DNA from: a bacterium
GTDB lineage: Bacteria > Bacillota > Bacilli > Lactobacillales > Streptococcaceae
Reading direction: 5' to 3'
Assembly: GCA_905221375.1 (NCBI GenBank)
Contig: CAJNCY010000013.1
Location: 1 to 41,611 of the forward strand
Length of the DNA stretch: 41,611 nucleotides
The first letter of the stretch is position 1. Every line of letters starts with the position of its first letter. Below, piece after piece: positions 1-9,044 of the stretch. The position numbers and the translations under genes were made by a program. The notes under the pieces were generated by a model that ran no database searches, was not told where the DNA came from, and saw nothing but the letters and a program-made list of their open reading frames with translations.

Positions 1-113
1 TAATTCCACCATAAAAATCCGTTTTAGACTAATTTCCACTTTGGTAAGGCAAGTGGAAGTTACTTTGAGAAGTTATCAGTACCTCTCCCATCATTGAAAA
101 GCACATTCATTAC

Positions 114-143
114 TTGAAAAAAGTCGCTCATTTATGTTATAAT
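114..143 (+). promoter_or_regulatory. tig promoter
   Basis: TTGAAA (114-119), an 18-base spacer and TATAAT (138-143). A TG one base before the -10 makes it an extended -10. It sits about 40 bases ahead of the tig start. The remaining upstream sequence (1-113) holds no gene I can recognise. Confidence 0.8.
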
Positions 144-180
144 AGACTGTATTTAAAAAATTTTAAGGAGAAATGACAGA

Positions 181-1464
181 ATGTCTGTATCATTTGAAAA
201 CAAAGAAACAAACCGTGGTGTCTTGACTTTCACTATCTCTCAAGACCAAATCAAACCAGAATTGGACCGTGTCTTCAACTCAGTGAAGAAATCTCTTAAT
301 GTTCCAGGTTTCCGTAAAGGTCACCTTCCACGTCCTATCTTCGACAAAAAATTTGGTGAAGAGTCACTTTACCAAGACGTTATGAACGCTCTTTTGCCAA
401 ACGCTTATGAAGCAGCTGTAAAAGAAGCTGGTCTTGAAGTGGTTGCTCAACCAAAAATTGATGTAACTTCAATGGAAAAAGGTCAAGACTGGGTTATCAC
501 TGCTGAAGTTGTTACAAAACCTGAAGTAAAATTGGGTGACTACAAAAACCTTGAAGTATCAGTTGATGTAGAAAAAGAAGTAACTGACGCTGACGTTGAA
601 GAGCGTATCGAACGCGAACGCAACAACTTGGCTGAATTGGTTATCAAGGAAGCTGCTGCTGAAAACGGCGACACTGTTGTCATCGACTTCGTTGGTTCTA
701 TCGACGGTGTTGAATTTGATGGCGGAAAAGGTGAAAACTTCTCACTTGGACTTGGTTCAGGTCAATTCATCCCTGGTTTCGAAGATCAATTGGTAGGTCA
801 CTCAGCTGGTGAAACTGTTGATGTCGTTGTAACATTCCCAGAAGACTACCAAGCAGAAGACCTTGCAGGTAAAGAAGCTAAATTCGTAACAACTATCCAC
901 GAAGTAAAAGCTAAAGAAGTTCCAGCTCTTGACGATGAACTTGCAAAAGACATCGACGAAGAAGTTGAAACACTTGCTGAATTGAAAGAAAAATACCGCA
1001 ACGAATTGGCTGCTGCTAAAGAAGAAGCTTACAAAGATGCAGTAGAAGGTGCAGCAATCGATAAAGCTGTAGAAAACGCTGAAATCGTAGAACTTCCAGA
1101 AGAAATGATTCACGAAGAAGTTCACCGCTCAGTAAATGAATTCCTTGGAAACTTGCAACGTCAAGGTATCAACCCTGACATGTACTTCCAAATCACTGGA
1201 ACTACTCAAGAAGACCTTCACAACCAATACCAAGCAGAAGCTGAGTCACGTACTAAGACTAACCTTGTTATCGAAGCAGTTGCCAAAGCTGAAGGATTTG
1301 ATGCTTCAGAAGAAGAAATCCAAAAAGAAGTTGAGCAATTGGCAGCAGACTACAACATGGAAGTTGCACAAGTACAAAGCTTGCTTTCAGCTGATATGTT
1401 GAAACATGATATCACAATTAAAAAAGCTGTTGAATTGATTACAAGCACAGCAACAGTTAAATAA
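181..1464 (+). CDS. tig: Trigger factor, ribosome-associated chaperone/PPIase
   Basis: Trigger factor binds the ribosome at the tunnel exit, holds nascent chains and catalyses prolyl isomerisation. The 427-residue length fits the streptococcal family. The ribosome-binding loop signature GFRKG is at residues 43-47. An FKBP-type PPIase domain lies at about 150-245 (it begins near [15 protein letters not shown]), followed by a Glu/Lys-rich helical C-terminal chaperone region. AAGGAG ends 10 bases before the ATG. A nearer ATG at 173 is out of frame and would give no product. The gene has its own promoter and terminator, so it is probably monocistronic. Codon use is the restricted set of a highly expressed gene. 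Identification is secure. Confidence 0.97.
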   Translation: MSVSFENKETNRGVLTFTISQDQIKPELDRVFNSVKKSLNVPGFRKGHLPRPIFDKKFGEESLYQDVMNALLPNAYEAAVKEAGLEVVAQPKIDVTSMEKGQDWVITAEVVTKPEVKLGDYKNLEVSVDVEKEVTDADVEERIERERNNLAELVIKEAAAENGDTVVIDFVGSIDGVEFDGGKGENFSLGLGSGQFIPGFEDQLVGHSAGETVDVVVTFPEDYQAEDLAGKEAKFVTTIHEVKAKEVPALDDELAKDIDEEVETLAELKEKYRNELAAAKEEAYKDAVEGAAIDKAVENAEIVELPEEMIHEEVHRSVNEFLGNLQRQGINPDMYFQITGTTQEDLHNQYQAEAESRTKTNLVIEAVAKAEGFDASEEEIQKEVEQLAADYNMEVAQVQSLLSADMLKHDITIKKAVELITSTATVK

Positions 1465-1481
1465 TCTTAATAAACAAAAAT

Positions 1482-1504
1482 CCCACCTGATTAGGTGGGT
1501 TTTC
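1482..1504. terminator. Bidirectional terminator between tig and recD2
   Basis: Perfect 7-bp stem CCCACCT / AGGTGGG with a GATT loop. It is followed by TTTT on the plus strand and preceded by AAAAA, which is a U-tract for the minus strand. It therefore ends both tig and the converging recD2. Confidence 0.85.
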
Positions 1505-1511
1505 TGATGCA

Positions 1512-3878
1512 CTATTTTCCAAAAATCTCTTTGAGGTCTGCGTCAGTAATCCCAATCATGGCGGGGATGCTGTCCCAATTTTCTTCTGTCAGGATGTAGG
1601 ATTGTTCAGAGGCGCTTGATGTGGTTGTTTTAGAGATAGCTGGTTGCTTTTCTTCAACATTCTCCAATAAATCACTGAAGCGTTCAATCAGATAGGTTTT
1701 TCGGGCAGTTCCGATATGTTGGGTGGCATAGTCGAAGGCCTGTAATTCGCCTAGTAAGATAAGCTTGCTTTTGGCGCGAGTAATGGCTGTGTAGATGAGA
1801 TTGCGCTCCAGCATACGCCTACTAGCACTAGTGATAGGTAGGATGACAACAGGGAACTCACTTCCCTGCGATTTATGGATACTCATGGCATAGGCCAAGC
1901 GAATCTTGTACCATTCGTTCCGTGGGTAAGAGACCTCATTGCCATCAAAATCAATGACAATCTCGTCTTGCTTCGATTCGGTATATTTACCAGGAATCAG
2001 GTCTGTGATGGCTCCTAAATCTCCATTAAAGACATTGATTTCAGCATCGTTGACCAAATGAATGACCTTGTCGCCCTTGCGATAGTGGCACTGGGGAGCT
2101 TCAAAACTAAGTTGGTCTTTTTGTGGTGGATTGAGCAGGTCTTGCATGAGTTGATTGATGGCATCAATCCCTGCTGTACCACGGTACATGGGAGCCAGAA
2201 CTTGGATATCACGTGCAGGGATGCCACTTCTGAGGGCAACGCCTAAGATTTTTTCAATGGTGGCAGGAATATGGCCGCTAGCAATTTCAAAGTAGGAACG
2301 GTCTGCTTTTTTCTGGGTGAAATCAGCTGGCAAGATACCTTGTCGAATCTGACTAGCTAGAGTAACGATAGTTGATTCTTCGCTTTGTCGGTAAATTTTT
2401 TCCAAGCGAGTCTGAGGAATCAAGGGAATATGAAGCAGATCCGCTAGAACTTGGCCAGGACTGACAGAAGGTAGCTGATCGCTATCGCCCACGATGAGGA
2501 TTTTACTGTTAGAAGAGATATTGGAGAAGAGTTGATTGGCCAGCCAAGTATCGACCATAGAAAATTCGTCAACAATGATAAAGTCAGCATCCAGATAATC
2601 TTCCAGATGACTGGTATCATCGTCCCCTGTCATTCCCAAATGGCGGTGTATGGTCGCGCTAGGCAAGCCTGTCAATTCATTCATGCGCCGAGCTGCTCGG
2701 CCAGTTGGAGCAGCAAGAAGAATAGGCAGGTTGCTTTTTTTTCTGAGGTCAAGTCCTTCTAAAAGTGCATATACAGCGATGATTCCATTGATAACAGTTG
2801 TCTTACCAGTACCGGGCCCACCTGTCAGGATAAAGACCTTGTTCTGGATAGCGTCACAGATCGCCTGTTTTTGAATGCTATCATACTCAATCCCCAGTTC
2901 TTCCTCGACAGTAGTGATATATTTTTGAATGGTTTCTAAATCCTGGCTCTTCTGTTTTCCTTTTTCAAGGATACGGATCAAGTGACTGCGGATGCCTTCC
3001 TCAGCAAAAAAGAGGCTGTTGTCAAAAATCTTGGTATCAACCTGTTGAACCTTGTCTTCTTCGATCAGGTAGGAGAGTTCTTGGGCCACTTGGCTGGGAT
3101 CCAGTTCCACGGGGCGGGAAGACTCAAGGAGAGTAAGGGTTTGTTCCAGCAAATCCCGTGCTTCAACATAGGTGTCCCCTGTTTCCATACAGGCCTGAAA
3201 AAGACTATGTACTAGACCAGCACGGAAGCGTTCAGGAGCCTGACTTTCGATGCCTAGTTCTTCCGCTAATTGGTCAGCAATGGTAAAGCCCAAACCCTTG
3301 ATATCCTCAACCAGTTGATAGGGATAATTTTCAACCACGTCAAGGGTTTCTTCCTTGTAAAAGTCTTGAATCTGAAAGGCTAGTTTGTTGGGAATGCCGT
3401 AGTTGGCTAGTTTGGCCAAAACCATCTCCGTTCCGTAGTTGAGACGGAGAGTGGAGAGGAAAGCCTCGCGATTTTTGGCAGAGAGTCCTGCGATGCCTTC
3501 TAACTTTTCTGGGTGTTGCAAAATTTCGTCAATGGTATTTTCGCCATAGGTATCCACAATTTTCTGAGCTGTCTTGAGACCAATCCCCTTGAAATGGCTA
3601 CTTGAAAAGTACTTGACCAAGCCCTTGCTAGTTGGTTTTGCACGTTCATAACGACTGATTTGCAGTTGCTCCCCATACTTGGAGTGCTGGACAATTTGTC
3701 CCCAAAAAGTATAGTCTTCTCCCTCAATCACATCAGCCATGGTTCCCGTGACAATGATTTCAAAATCATCAAAATCCTCTGCGTCCGTATCTTCGATTTC
3801 TAGGAGGAGGATGCGATAAAAATTGCTGGGATTTTCAAAAATAATCCGTTCAATGGTTCCTGAAAAATAAACTTCCAT
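1512..3878 (-). CDS. recD2: RecD2-type ATP-dependent DNA helicase
   Basis: SF1B helicase of the RecD2 (RecD-like, RecBC-independent) family; a 5'-3' DNA helicase in repair and replication-stress responses. The Walker A motif GGPGTGKT is at about residues 353-360, the Walker B region DEFSMVD at about 436-442, and the late helicase motif AMSIHKSQGSEF is near the C-terminus. The long N-terminal part with helix-hairpin-helix-like segments distinguishes RecD2 from short RecD. I chose the ATG at 3878 (788 aa, MEVYFSGTIERI...) because AAAGGA lies 6 bases ahead of it. The frame stays open upstream to 3932, but those codons have no good Shine-Dalgarno and run towards a BOX repeat. It is downstream of lepB, separated by that BOX. 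Confidence 0.93.
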   Translation of the reverse strand: MEVYFSGTIERIIFENPSNFYRILLLEIEDTDAEDFDDFEIIVTGTMADVIEGEDYTFWGQIVQHSKYGEQLQISRYERAKPTSKGLVKYFSSSHFKGIGLKTAQKIVDTYGENTIDEILQHPEKLEGIAGLSAKNREAFLSTLRLNYGTEMVLAKLANYGIPNKLAFQIQDFYKEETLDVVENYPYQLVEDIKGLGFTIADQLAEELGIESQAPERFRAGLVHSLFQACMETGDTYVEARDLLEQTLTLLESSRPVELDPSQVAQELSYLIEEDKVQQVDTKIFDNSLFFAEEGIRSHLIRILEKGKQKSQDLETIQKYITTVEEELGIEYDSIQKQAICDAIQNKVFILTGGPGTGKTTVINGIIAVYALLEGLDLRKKSNLPILLAAPTGRAARRMNELTGLPSATIHRHLGMTGDDDTSHLEDYLDADFIIVDEFSMVDTWLANQLFSNISSNSKILIVGDSDQLPSVSPGQVLADLLHIPLIPQTRLEKIYRQSEESTIVTLASQIRQGILPADFTQKKADRSYFEIASGHIPATIEKILGVALRSGIPARDIQVLAPMYRGTAGIDAINQLMQDLLNPPQKDQLSFEAPQCHYRKGDKVIHLVNDAEINVFNGDLGAITDLIPGKYTESKQDEIVIDFDGNEVSYPRNEWYKIRLAYAMSIHKSQGSEFPVVILPITSASRRMLERNLIYTAITRAKSKLILLGELQAFDYATQHIGTARKTYLIERFSDLLENVEEKQPAISKTTTSSASEQSYILTEENWDSIPAMIGITDADLKEIFGK

Positions 3879-3909
3879 AAGATTCCTTTGCATAAATAGG
3901 TGAGAGTTA

Positions 3910-4023
3910 ATACTCTTCGAAAATCTCTTCAAACCACGTCAGCTTCCATCTGCAACCTCAAAACAGTATTTTGAGCAGCCTGCGGCTAGCTTCCTAGTTT
4001 GCTCTTTGATTTTCATTGAGTAT
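3910..4023. repeat. BOX-family repeat, about 114 bp, short form
   Basis: Begins ATACTCTTCGAAAATC and ends GATTTTCATTGAGTAT, the two ends of pneumococcal BOX elements (boxA and boxC). Between them is only a shortened piece with CAACCTCAAAACAGTATTTTGAG, a partial boxB-like hairpin. The same termini, in the opposite orientation, occur at 23662-23766 and 34403-34599. It occupies most of the lepB-recD2 gap. Whether it is a true BOX deletion derivative or a related small repeat needs alignment to consensus. Confidence 0.8.
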
Positions 4024-4081
4024 AACTTTGTTTCTATCCTAGTTAGACTGGGTAGTGAATAATCATCGTCTCACGATAGAA

Positions 4082-4115
4082 GAAGAGGCTGAGATTGTTG
4101 ATTCTCGGCCTCTTC
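4082..4115 (-). terminator. Terminator-like hairpin after lepB
   Basis: 13-bp stem (GAAGAGGCYGAGA paired with its complement, one G-U pair, 8-base loop) starting 6 bases after the lepB stop on the minus strand. The following tail is pyrimidine-rich but has no clean U run, so termination may be partial and recD2 could be co-transcribed. Confidence 0.5.
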
Positions 4116-4121
4116 GATTTC

Positions 4122-4736
4122 TTAAAATGTTCCGATACGGGTGATTGGCCAGAAGCGGAATTTAGCTTCCCCTGTGATATCTTTTGCTTTAAAAGTACCT
4201 ACGTGACGACTGTCACTTGAAACCAAGCGGTCATCTCCGAGGAGAAGGTATTCTCCTTCTGGAACTGTAAAGCTAAAGTTGGTATTGTAGTTGACATCAA
4301 CTGTGAAGGCTTGAGCTTTTTGAGCGATACTTCTAAAGAAAGTTCCTTTATTTCCTTCAAACCCTTTACCTGAGTAGGTGCTTTGGAGTTTATCGTCCTT
4401 AAAGCGTTTGATGTAATCAGCTAGGTAAGGTTCATCTGTTTCTTTGTCATTGATGTAAAGTTTATCGTTTTCGTAACGGATGGTGTCGCCAGGCATTCCA
4501 ATCACGCGCTTGACGATGTCCTTATTTCCATCTTCCTCATGAGCCACCACGATATCAAAACGGTCAATAGGGAGGTGTTTGACAACAAAGAGGATTTCGC
4601 CATCCGCTAGGGTCGGATCCATGGAATGTCCTTCTACGCGGACATTACTCCAAAAAAAGATACGGCTCAAAGCTAGTAATGACAGAATCAGGAGAAACAA
4701 TCCCCACTCTTTTAGGAAATTTTTAAATGAATTCAT
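4122..4736 (-). CDS. lepB: Type I signal peptidase
   Basis: Membrane-bound serine-lysine protease that removes signal peptides from exported proteins. The 204-residue length equals the pneumococcal enzyme. One N-terminal membrane anchor lies at about residues 11-30. The catalytic serine is Ser38 in GHSMDPTL and the catalytic lysine is Lys76 in VKRVIGMPGD; the later conserved box GDDRLVSSDSRHVG is near residues 167-180. The start lies 3 bases after the stop of rnhC, with AAAGG in the rnhC tail, so the two are translated from one transcript. It would process the secreted proteins in this window that have ordinary signal peptides. Confidence 0.96.
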   Translation of the reverse strand: MNSFKNFLKEWGLFLLILSLLALSRIFFWSNVRVEGHSMDPTLADGEILFVVKHLPIDRFDIVVAHEEDGNKDIVKRVIGMPGDTIRYENDKLYINDKETDEPYLADYIKRFKDDKLQSTYSGKGFEGNKGTFFRSIAQKAQAFTVDVNYNTNFSFTVPEGEYLLLGDDRLVSSDSRHVGTFKAKDITGEAKFRFWPITRIGTF

Positions 4737-4739
4737 AAT

Positions 4740-5621
4740 TTACCTTTCTAAGCGTTTTTTCGCTTTTTCAGTATTTTTAAAGTGCAGTTTGGCGCAGAAG
4801 TTGAGTCCCTGCATACCATAGGTCTGCAAAATCTGGCTAGCCACCTTATCAGAAGCCGTTCCAGCTCCACTTGGAAGTTGATAGCCCAGTTCTCGTCCCA
4901 GATTTTCAAGATTTTCCAGAAAGAGATCACGCGCAATGATAGAAGAAACTGCGACAGCCAAGTATTTGCCCTCAGCCTTTTCTTCTAAGCTGATAGGATT
5001 GCTGAAACGATTGGCCTCTTGTGCCAAGTACTTGTCATAATTTTGAGCACTGGTAAAGGCATCAATCACAATTTTCTCAGCCTGAATGCCTTTTTGAAGG
5101 AGGAGATAGATAGCCTGATTATGGAGGGCAACCTTAACCGAAACCGCATTGTAGCGGTCTCCGATGACCTCGTTGTACTTGCTTGGTGAGAGAAGCAGTG
5201 CCTGATGCTGGATTTTTTCCTTGAGAATAGGAGCAAGCTGACGAATCTTTTGGTCGGTCAGAGTCTTAGAATCTCCCACACCGAGTTTTCGCAAGAAGCC
5301 ATGCTGGTCAGGTGTGACAAAGGAAGCCACGACAGCCAGCCCACCAAAGTAGGAACCATTTCCCACCTCATCTGTCCCAATTAAAGGGAAATTTTGTCCC
5401 CTGTTTTCCTCTACAACTTGATAGCCAAAGAAACTAGCATATTTCTCAGCTCCTTCACCCTGAAGCAAGACCTTTCCAGAAGTATAGATAGAAGCCGTTG
5501 CTTGAGGTAGTCGCAAAAAGTAGCGAATATAGGGATTCTTGCTGGGAGCTAGACTAGTTTGGTAGTGTTCAAGAAAAGTCTGAATCTCCTTTTCACTTGG
5601 TGTGAGTGTTATACTTGCCAT
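4740..5621 (-). CDS. rnhC: Ribonuclease HIII
   Basis: Degrades RNA in RNA/DNA hybrids. RNase HIII is separated from HII by an N-terminal substrate-binding (TBP-like) domain, here residues 1-75. The catalytic domain begins at [14 protein letters not shown] with Asp84-Glu85; further acidic residues follow in VIDAFTS and in the [18 protein letters not shown] block. Length 293 aa is normal. The start ATG at 5621 has almost no Shine-Dalgarno, and its -10 box is so close that the mRNA should be nearly leaderless (see the promoter entry). First gene of rnhC-lepB(-recD2), divergent from zapA. Confidence 0.95.
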   Translation of the reverse strand: MASITLTPSEKEIQTFLEHYQTSLAPSKNPYIRYFLRLPQATASIYTSGKVLLQGEGAEKYASFFGYQVVEENRGQNFPLIGTDEVGNGSYFGGLAVVASFVTPDQHGFLRKLGVGDSKTLTDQKIRQLAPILKEKIQHQALLLSPSKYNEVIGDRYNAVSVKVALHNQAIYLLLQKGIQAEKIVIDAFTSAQNYDKYLAQEANRFSNPISLEEKAEGKYLAVAVSSIIARDLFLENLENLGRELGYQLPSGAGTASDKVASQILQTYGMQGLNFCAKLHFKNTEKAKKRLER

Positions 5622-5628
5622 AGTTTCT

Positions 5629-5658
5629 ATTGTACCACAAAAGCAGGCAAATTTGTAA
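5629..5658 (-). promoter_or_regulatory. rnhC promoter, near-leaderless
   Basis: On the minus strand: TTACAA, an 18-base spacer and TGGTACAAT, an extended -10 (TACAAT at 5634-5629). A start 7 bases downstream falls at about 5622, directly beside the ATG at 5621. It lies back to back with the zapA promoter. Confidence 0.6.
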
Positions 5659-5661
5659 AAA

Positions 5662-5690
5662 CTGACAAAATTAGCGAATTTTGGTATAAT
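5662..5690 (+). promoter_or_regulatory. zapA-cvpA promoter
   Basis: CTGACA (5662-5667), 17 bases and TATAAT (5685-5690) with a TG one base before. The predicted start at about 5697 leaves only some 11 bases of leader before the ATG at 5708, and GAGGTG (5696-5701) lies at the very 5' end of the mRNA. Confidence 0.8.
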
Positions 5691-5707
5691 ATCGTGAGGT
5701 GAATTTT

Positions 5708-6010
5708 ATGGCAAATCTAAATCGATTCAAATTTACATTCGGGAAAAAATCATTAACCTTGACAAGCGAACATGATAACCTTTTTATGGAGGAAATCGCT
5801 AAGGTTGCAACAGAAAAATACCAAGCAATTAAAGAACAAATGCCTAGTGCAGATGATGAAACGATCGCTCTTTTGTTGGCAGTCAACTGTTTGTCAACTC
5901 AACTCAGCCGTGAGATTGAATTTGACGATAAGGAGCAAGAGCTAGAAGAACTTCGTCACAAGCTTGTGACCTGCAAGCAAGAACAAAGCAAGATTGAGGA
6001 TTCCTTATGA
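5708..6010 (+). CDS. zapA: Cell division protein ZapA family
   Basis: Small FtsZ-ring-associated protein that bundles FtsZ filaments. 100 residues when started at the ATG 5708 (MANLNRFKF...). A GTG at 5699 is in frame, but it overlaps the Shine-Dalgarno and would give only three more residues. Visible features are the N-terminal RFKFTFGKKSLTL strand region, a helix with EEIAKVATEKYQ, and a C-terminal charged coiled coil at about 74-100 (DDKEQELEELRHKL), the usual ZapA layout. The last 4 bases overlap the start of cvpA (ATGA), so the two are translationally coupled. Sequence identity among ZapA proteins is low, hence slightly reduced confidence. Confidence 0.85.
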   Translation: MANLNRFKFTFGKKSLTLTSEHDNLFMEEIAKVATEKYQAIKEQMPSADDETIALLLAVNCLSTQLSREIEFDDKEQELEELRHKLVTCKQEQSKIEDSL

Positions 6011-6555
6011 TTTCACTCCTTCTTCTATTGGTCTTGGCTTGGGGATTTTATATCGGCTATCGGAGAGGCCTGCTCTTACAAGTTTATTACCTGATTTCAG
6101 CCATGGCATCGGCTTTTATGGCTGGCCAGTTTTATAAGGGGCTTGGAGAGCAATTCCATTTATTGCTCCCTTATGCAAATCCGCAGGAAGGTCAGGGGAC
6201 TTTCTTTTTCCCATCGGATCAACTCTTTCAGTTGGATAAGGTCTTTTATGCAGGGATCGGCTACTTGCTTGTATTTGGGATTGTCTATAGCATCGGTCGT
6301 TTACTTGGTCTCTTGTTACACTTACTTCCTAGTAAAAAACTGGGTGGCAAGTTGTTTCAAGTCTCAGCAGGTATCTTGTCCATGTTGGTGACCTTATTTG
6401 TCTTGCAAATGGCCTTGACCATCTTGGCGACCATTCCCTTGCCAGCTATACAAAATCCTCTTGAAAAGAGTATCGTCGCAAAACACATCATCCAGAGCAT
6501 ACCAGTAACAACTAGTTGGCTTAAACAAATCTGGGTGACAAATTTAATCGGATAA
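6007..6555 (+). CDS. cvpA: CvpA-family membrane protein
   Basis: 182-residue integral membrane protein of the CvpA family, named for the colicin V production locus of E. coli; its molecular role is unsettled. Four hydrophobic segments are visible: about 2-18 with the GFYIGYRRG motif that follows helix 1 in this family, 25-45, 78-100 and 115-138. The C-terminus is amphipathic. It overlaps zapA by ATGA and is followed at once by a terminator, so zapA-cvpA is a two-gene unit ending before mutS2. Confidence 0.88.
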   Translation: MISLLLLLVLAWGFYIGYRRGLLLQVYYLISAMASAFMAGQFYKGLGEQFHLLLPYANPQEGQGTFFFPSDQLFQLDKVFYAGIGYLLVFGIVYSIGRLLGLLLHLLPSKKLGGKLFQVSAGILSMLVTLFVLQMALTILATIPLPAIQNPLEKSIVAKHIIQSIPVTTSWLKQIWVTNLIG

Positions 6556-6586
6556 AAAGGGCAGGAATTTTCCTAGCCCTTTGTTT
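6556..6586 (+). terminator. Terminator after cvpA
   Basis: AAAGGGC-AGGA / TCCT-A-GCCCTTT hairpin starting directly after the cvpA stop, followed by GTTT. Confidence 0.75.
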
Positions 6587-6658
6587 ACAGATTTGACTCG
6601 AATCTATTAGAATATAAAAAGCTAATACACCTAGATATTCAAAGACAAGGAAATAAAG

Positions 6659-8995
6659 ATGAACAAGAAAATATTAGAAACATTAGAGTTCAATAAGGTC
6701 AAGGCTTTGTTTGAGCCCCATTTGTTGACCGAGCAGGGCTTGGAGCAATTGAGACAGCTAGCTCCGACTGCCAAAGCAGATAAAATCAAACAGGCTTTTG
6801 CTGAGATGAAGGAAATGCAAGCTCTCTTTGTCGAACAACCGCATTTTACCATTCTCGCAACCAAGGAAATTGCAGGAGTCTGCAAGCGGTTGGAGATGGG
6901 GGCAGACCTCAATATTGAGGAGTTCCTACTCTTGAAGCGCGTACTTCTGTCTAGCCGAGAGCTGCAAAGTTTTTATGCTAATCTGGAAAATGTTAGCTTG
7001 ATAGAATTAGCCCTCTGGTTTGAGAAACTACACGATTTTCCGCAATTACAAGGAAATCTTCAGGCCTTTAATGATGCAGGTTTCATTGAAAATTTCGCCA
7101 GTGAAGAATTGGCGCGAATCCGTCGAAAAATCCATGATAGCGAAAGTCAGGTACGCGATGTTTTACAGGATCTGCTCAAACAAAAAGCGCAGATGTTGAC
7201 AGAAGGAATCGTTGCCAGCAGAAATGGCCGTCAGGTTTTACCAGTCAAAAACACCTACCGTAATAAGATTGCAGGTGTTGTTCATGATATTTCTGCCAGC
7301 GGAAATACCGTCTATATCGAACCCCGTGAGGTGGTCAAACTGAGCGAAGAAATTGCTAGTTTGCGAGCAGATGAGCGTTATGAAATGCTTCGCATTCTCC
7401 AAGAAATTTCTGAGCGTGTCCGCCCTCATGCGGCTGAGATCGCTAATGACGCTTGGATTATCGGTCATCTGGACTTGATTCGTGCCAAGGTACGCTTTAT
7501 CCAAGAGAAGCAAGCAGTCGTTCCCCAGCTGTCAGAAAGTCAAGAGATTCAACTGCTCCATGTTTGCCATCCTTTGGTCAAAAATGCGGTCGCAAATGAT
7601 GTCCACTTTGGTCAAGATTTAACAGCCATTGTTATCACAGGTCCAAATACAGGTGGTAAGACCATCATGCTTAAAACTCTGGGCTTGACACAGGTTATGG
7701 CTCAGTCAGGATTGCCGATTTTAGCAGACAAGGGAAGTCGTGTTGGTATTTTTGAAGAAATCTTTGCTGATATTGGTGATGAGCAATCTATTGAACAGAG
7801 CTTGTCTACCTTCTCTAGCCACATGACCAATATCGTGGATATTCTTGGCAAGGTTAATCAACATTCACTCTTGCTTTTGGATGAGTTGGGAGCTGGTACA
7901 GACCCTCAAGAAGGAGCTGCTCTTGCCATGGCTATTCTGGAGGATCTTCGCCTGCGTCAAGTCAAGACTATGGCGACGACCCACTATCCGGAGCTCAAGG
8001 CCTATGGTATCGAGACAGCCTTTGTGCAAAATGCCAGTATGGAGTTTGATACTGCGACTCTTCGCCCAACTTATCGCTTTATGCAGGGCGTGCCTGGTCG
8101 AAGCAATGCCTTTGAAATTGCCAAACGTCTAGGCCTATCTGAAGTTATCGTAGGGGATGCCAGCCAGCAGGTCGATCAGGACAATGATGTCAATCGTATC
8201 ATTGAGCAACTGGAAGAGCAGACGCTAGAGAGTCGCAAACGCTTGGACAATATCCGTGAGGTGGAGCAAGAAAATCTCAAGATGAACCGTGCTCTCAAAA
8301 AGCTCTACAATGAGCTCAATCGTGAAAAGGAAACCGAGCTTAACAAGGCGCGTGAACAGGCTGCTGAGATTGTGGACATGGCCCTCAGTGAGAGTGACCA
8401 GATTCTTAAGAATCTCCATAGCAAATCTCAACTCAAGCCACATGAAATCATTGAAGCCAAGGCCAAGCTGAAAAAATTGGCTCCTGAAAAAGTGGACTTG
8501 TCTAAAAACAAGGTCCTTCAAAAGGCTAAGAAAAAACGAACTCCAAAGGTAGGGGATGATATAGTGGTGCTCAGTTATGGACAGCGTGGTACCTTGACCA
8601 GCCAACTTAAGGATGGTCGCTGGGAAGCCCAAGTTGGCTTGATTAAGATGACCTTGGAAGAGAAAGAGTTTGACCTTGTTCAAGCCCAGCAAGAAAAGCC
8701 AGTCAAGAAGAAACAAGTCAATGTTGTGAAACGAACTTCTGGTCGTGGTCCACAAGCCAGACTGGACCTTCGAGGCAAACGTTATGAAGAAGCCATGAAT
8801 GAGCTAGATGCCTTTATCGACCAAGCCCTGCTCAACAATATGGCCCAAGTCGATATCATCCATGGTATTGGAACAGGTGTCATCCGTGAAGGTGTCACCA
8901 AATACCTACAAAGAAACAAGCATGTCAAGAGTTTCGGCTATGCTCCACAAAATGCTGGAGGCAGCGGTGCGACTATTGTGACATTTAAAGGATAA
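6659..8995 (+). CDS. mutS2: MutS2, ATPase/nuclease with Smr domain
   Basis: MutS-like ATPase without the mismatch-recognition domain. The family restricts recombination and, in Bacillus, acts in ribosome-collision rescue. 778 residues, normal length. Walker A GPNTGGKT lies at about residues 328-335; the Walker B region [17 protein letters not shown] and an ABC-type signature ([11 protein letters not shown]) follow. Residues about 500-600 form a charged coiled coil. The Smr endonuclease domain occupies about 700-778, with [11 protein letters not shown] and HGIGTG. AAGGA precedes the ATG. A TTGACT at 6593 might be a -35, but no well-spaced -10 was found. A terminator follows directly. Confidence 0.96.
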   Translation: MNKKILETLEFNKVKALFEPHLLTEQGLEQLRQLAPTAKADKIKQAFAEMKEMQALFVEQPHFTILATKEIAGVCKRLEMGADLNIEEFLLLKRVLLSSRELQSFYANLENVSLIELALWFEKLHDFPQLQGNLQAFNDAGFIENFASEELARIRRKIHDSESQVRDVLQDLLKQKAQMLTEGIVASRNGRQVLPVKNTYRNKIAGVVHDISASGNTVYIEPREVVKLSEEIASLRADERYEMLRILQEISERVRPHAAEIANDAWIIGHLDLIRAKVRFIQEKQAVVPQLSESQEIQLLHVCHPLVKNAVANDVHFGQDLTAIVITGPNTGGKTIMLKTLGLTQVMAQSGLPILADKGSRVGIFEEIFADIGDEQSIEQSLSTFSSHMTNIVDILGKVNQHSLLLLDELGAGTDPQEGAALAMAILEDLRLRQVKTMATTHYPELKAYGIETAFVQNASMEFDTATLRPTYRFMQGVPGRSNAFEIAKRLGLSEVIVGDASQQVDQDNDVNRIIEQLEEQTLESRKRLDNIREVEQENLKMNRALKKLYNELNREKETELNKAREQAAEIVDMALSESDQILKNLHSKSQLKPHEIIEAKAKLKKLAPEKVDLSKNKVLQKAKKKRTPKVGDDIVVLSYGQRGTLTSQLKDGRWEAQVGLIKMTLEEKEFDLVQAQQEKPVKKKQVNVVKRTSGRGPQARLDLRGKRYEEAMNELDAFIDQALLNNMAQVDIIHGIGTGVIREGVTKYLQRNKHVKSFGYAPQNAGGSGATIVTFKG

Positions 8996-8998
8996 GAA

Positions 8999-9034
8999 AA
9001 GCCTGAGGAAATACATGATTCCTCAAGCTTTTTT
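8999..9034. terminator. Bidirectional terminator between mutS2 and the Rgg-type gene
   Basis: Stem AAGC-C-TGAGGAA / TTCCTCA-A-GCTT followed by a T run (9029-9034). The flanking A tract gives the minus strand a CTTTTCTT tail. It marks the left edge of the accessory block. Confidence 0.85.
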
Positions 9035-9044
9035 GATTTCTAGA

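Noticed and set aside
34..58. Inverted repeat TTCCACTT ... AAGTGGAA upstream of tig
   Set aside because: 8-bp stem with 9-base loop but no U-tract on either strand and no conserved-site match. Could end an upstream gene outside the window; not supported enough to annotate.
802..1125. Antisense Phe-rich frame within tig
   Set aside because: Product of GAA/AAA codons read backwards (TTC/TTT). No independent start signals.
8225..8755. Long antisense frame of 176 codons within mutS2
   Set aside because: Lies wholly opposite the coiled-coil and Smr-linker coding sequence; composition is the mirror of Glu/Lys/Leu-rich codons, with no ribosome binding site.
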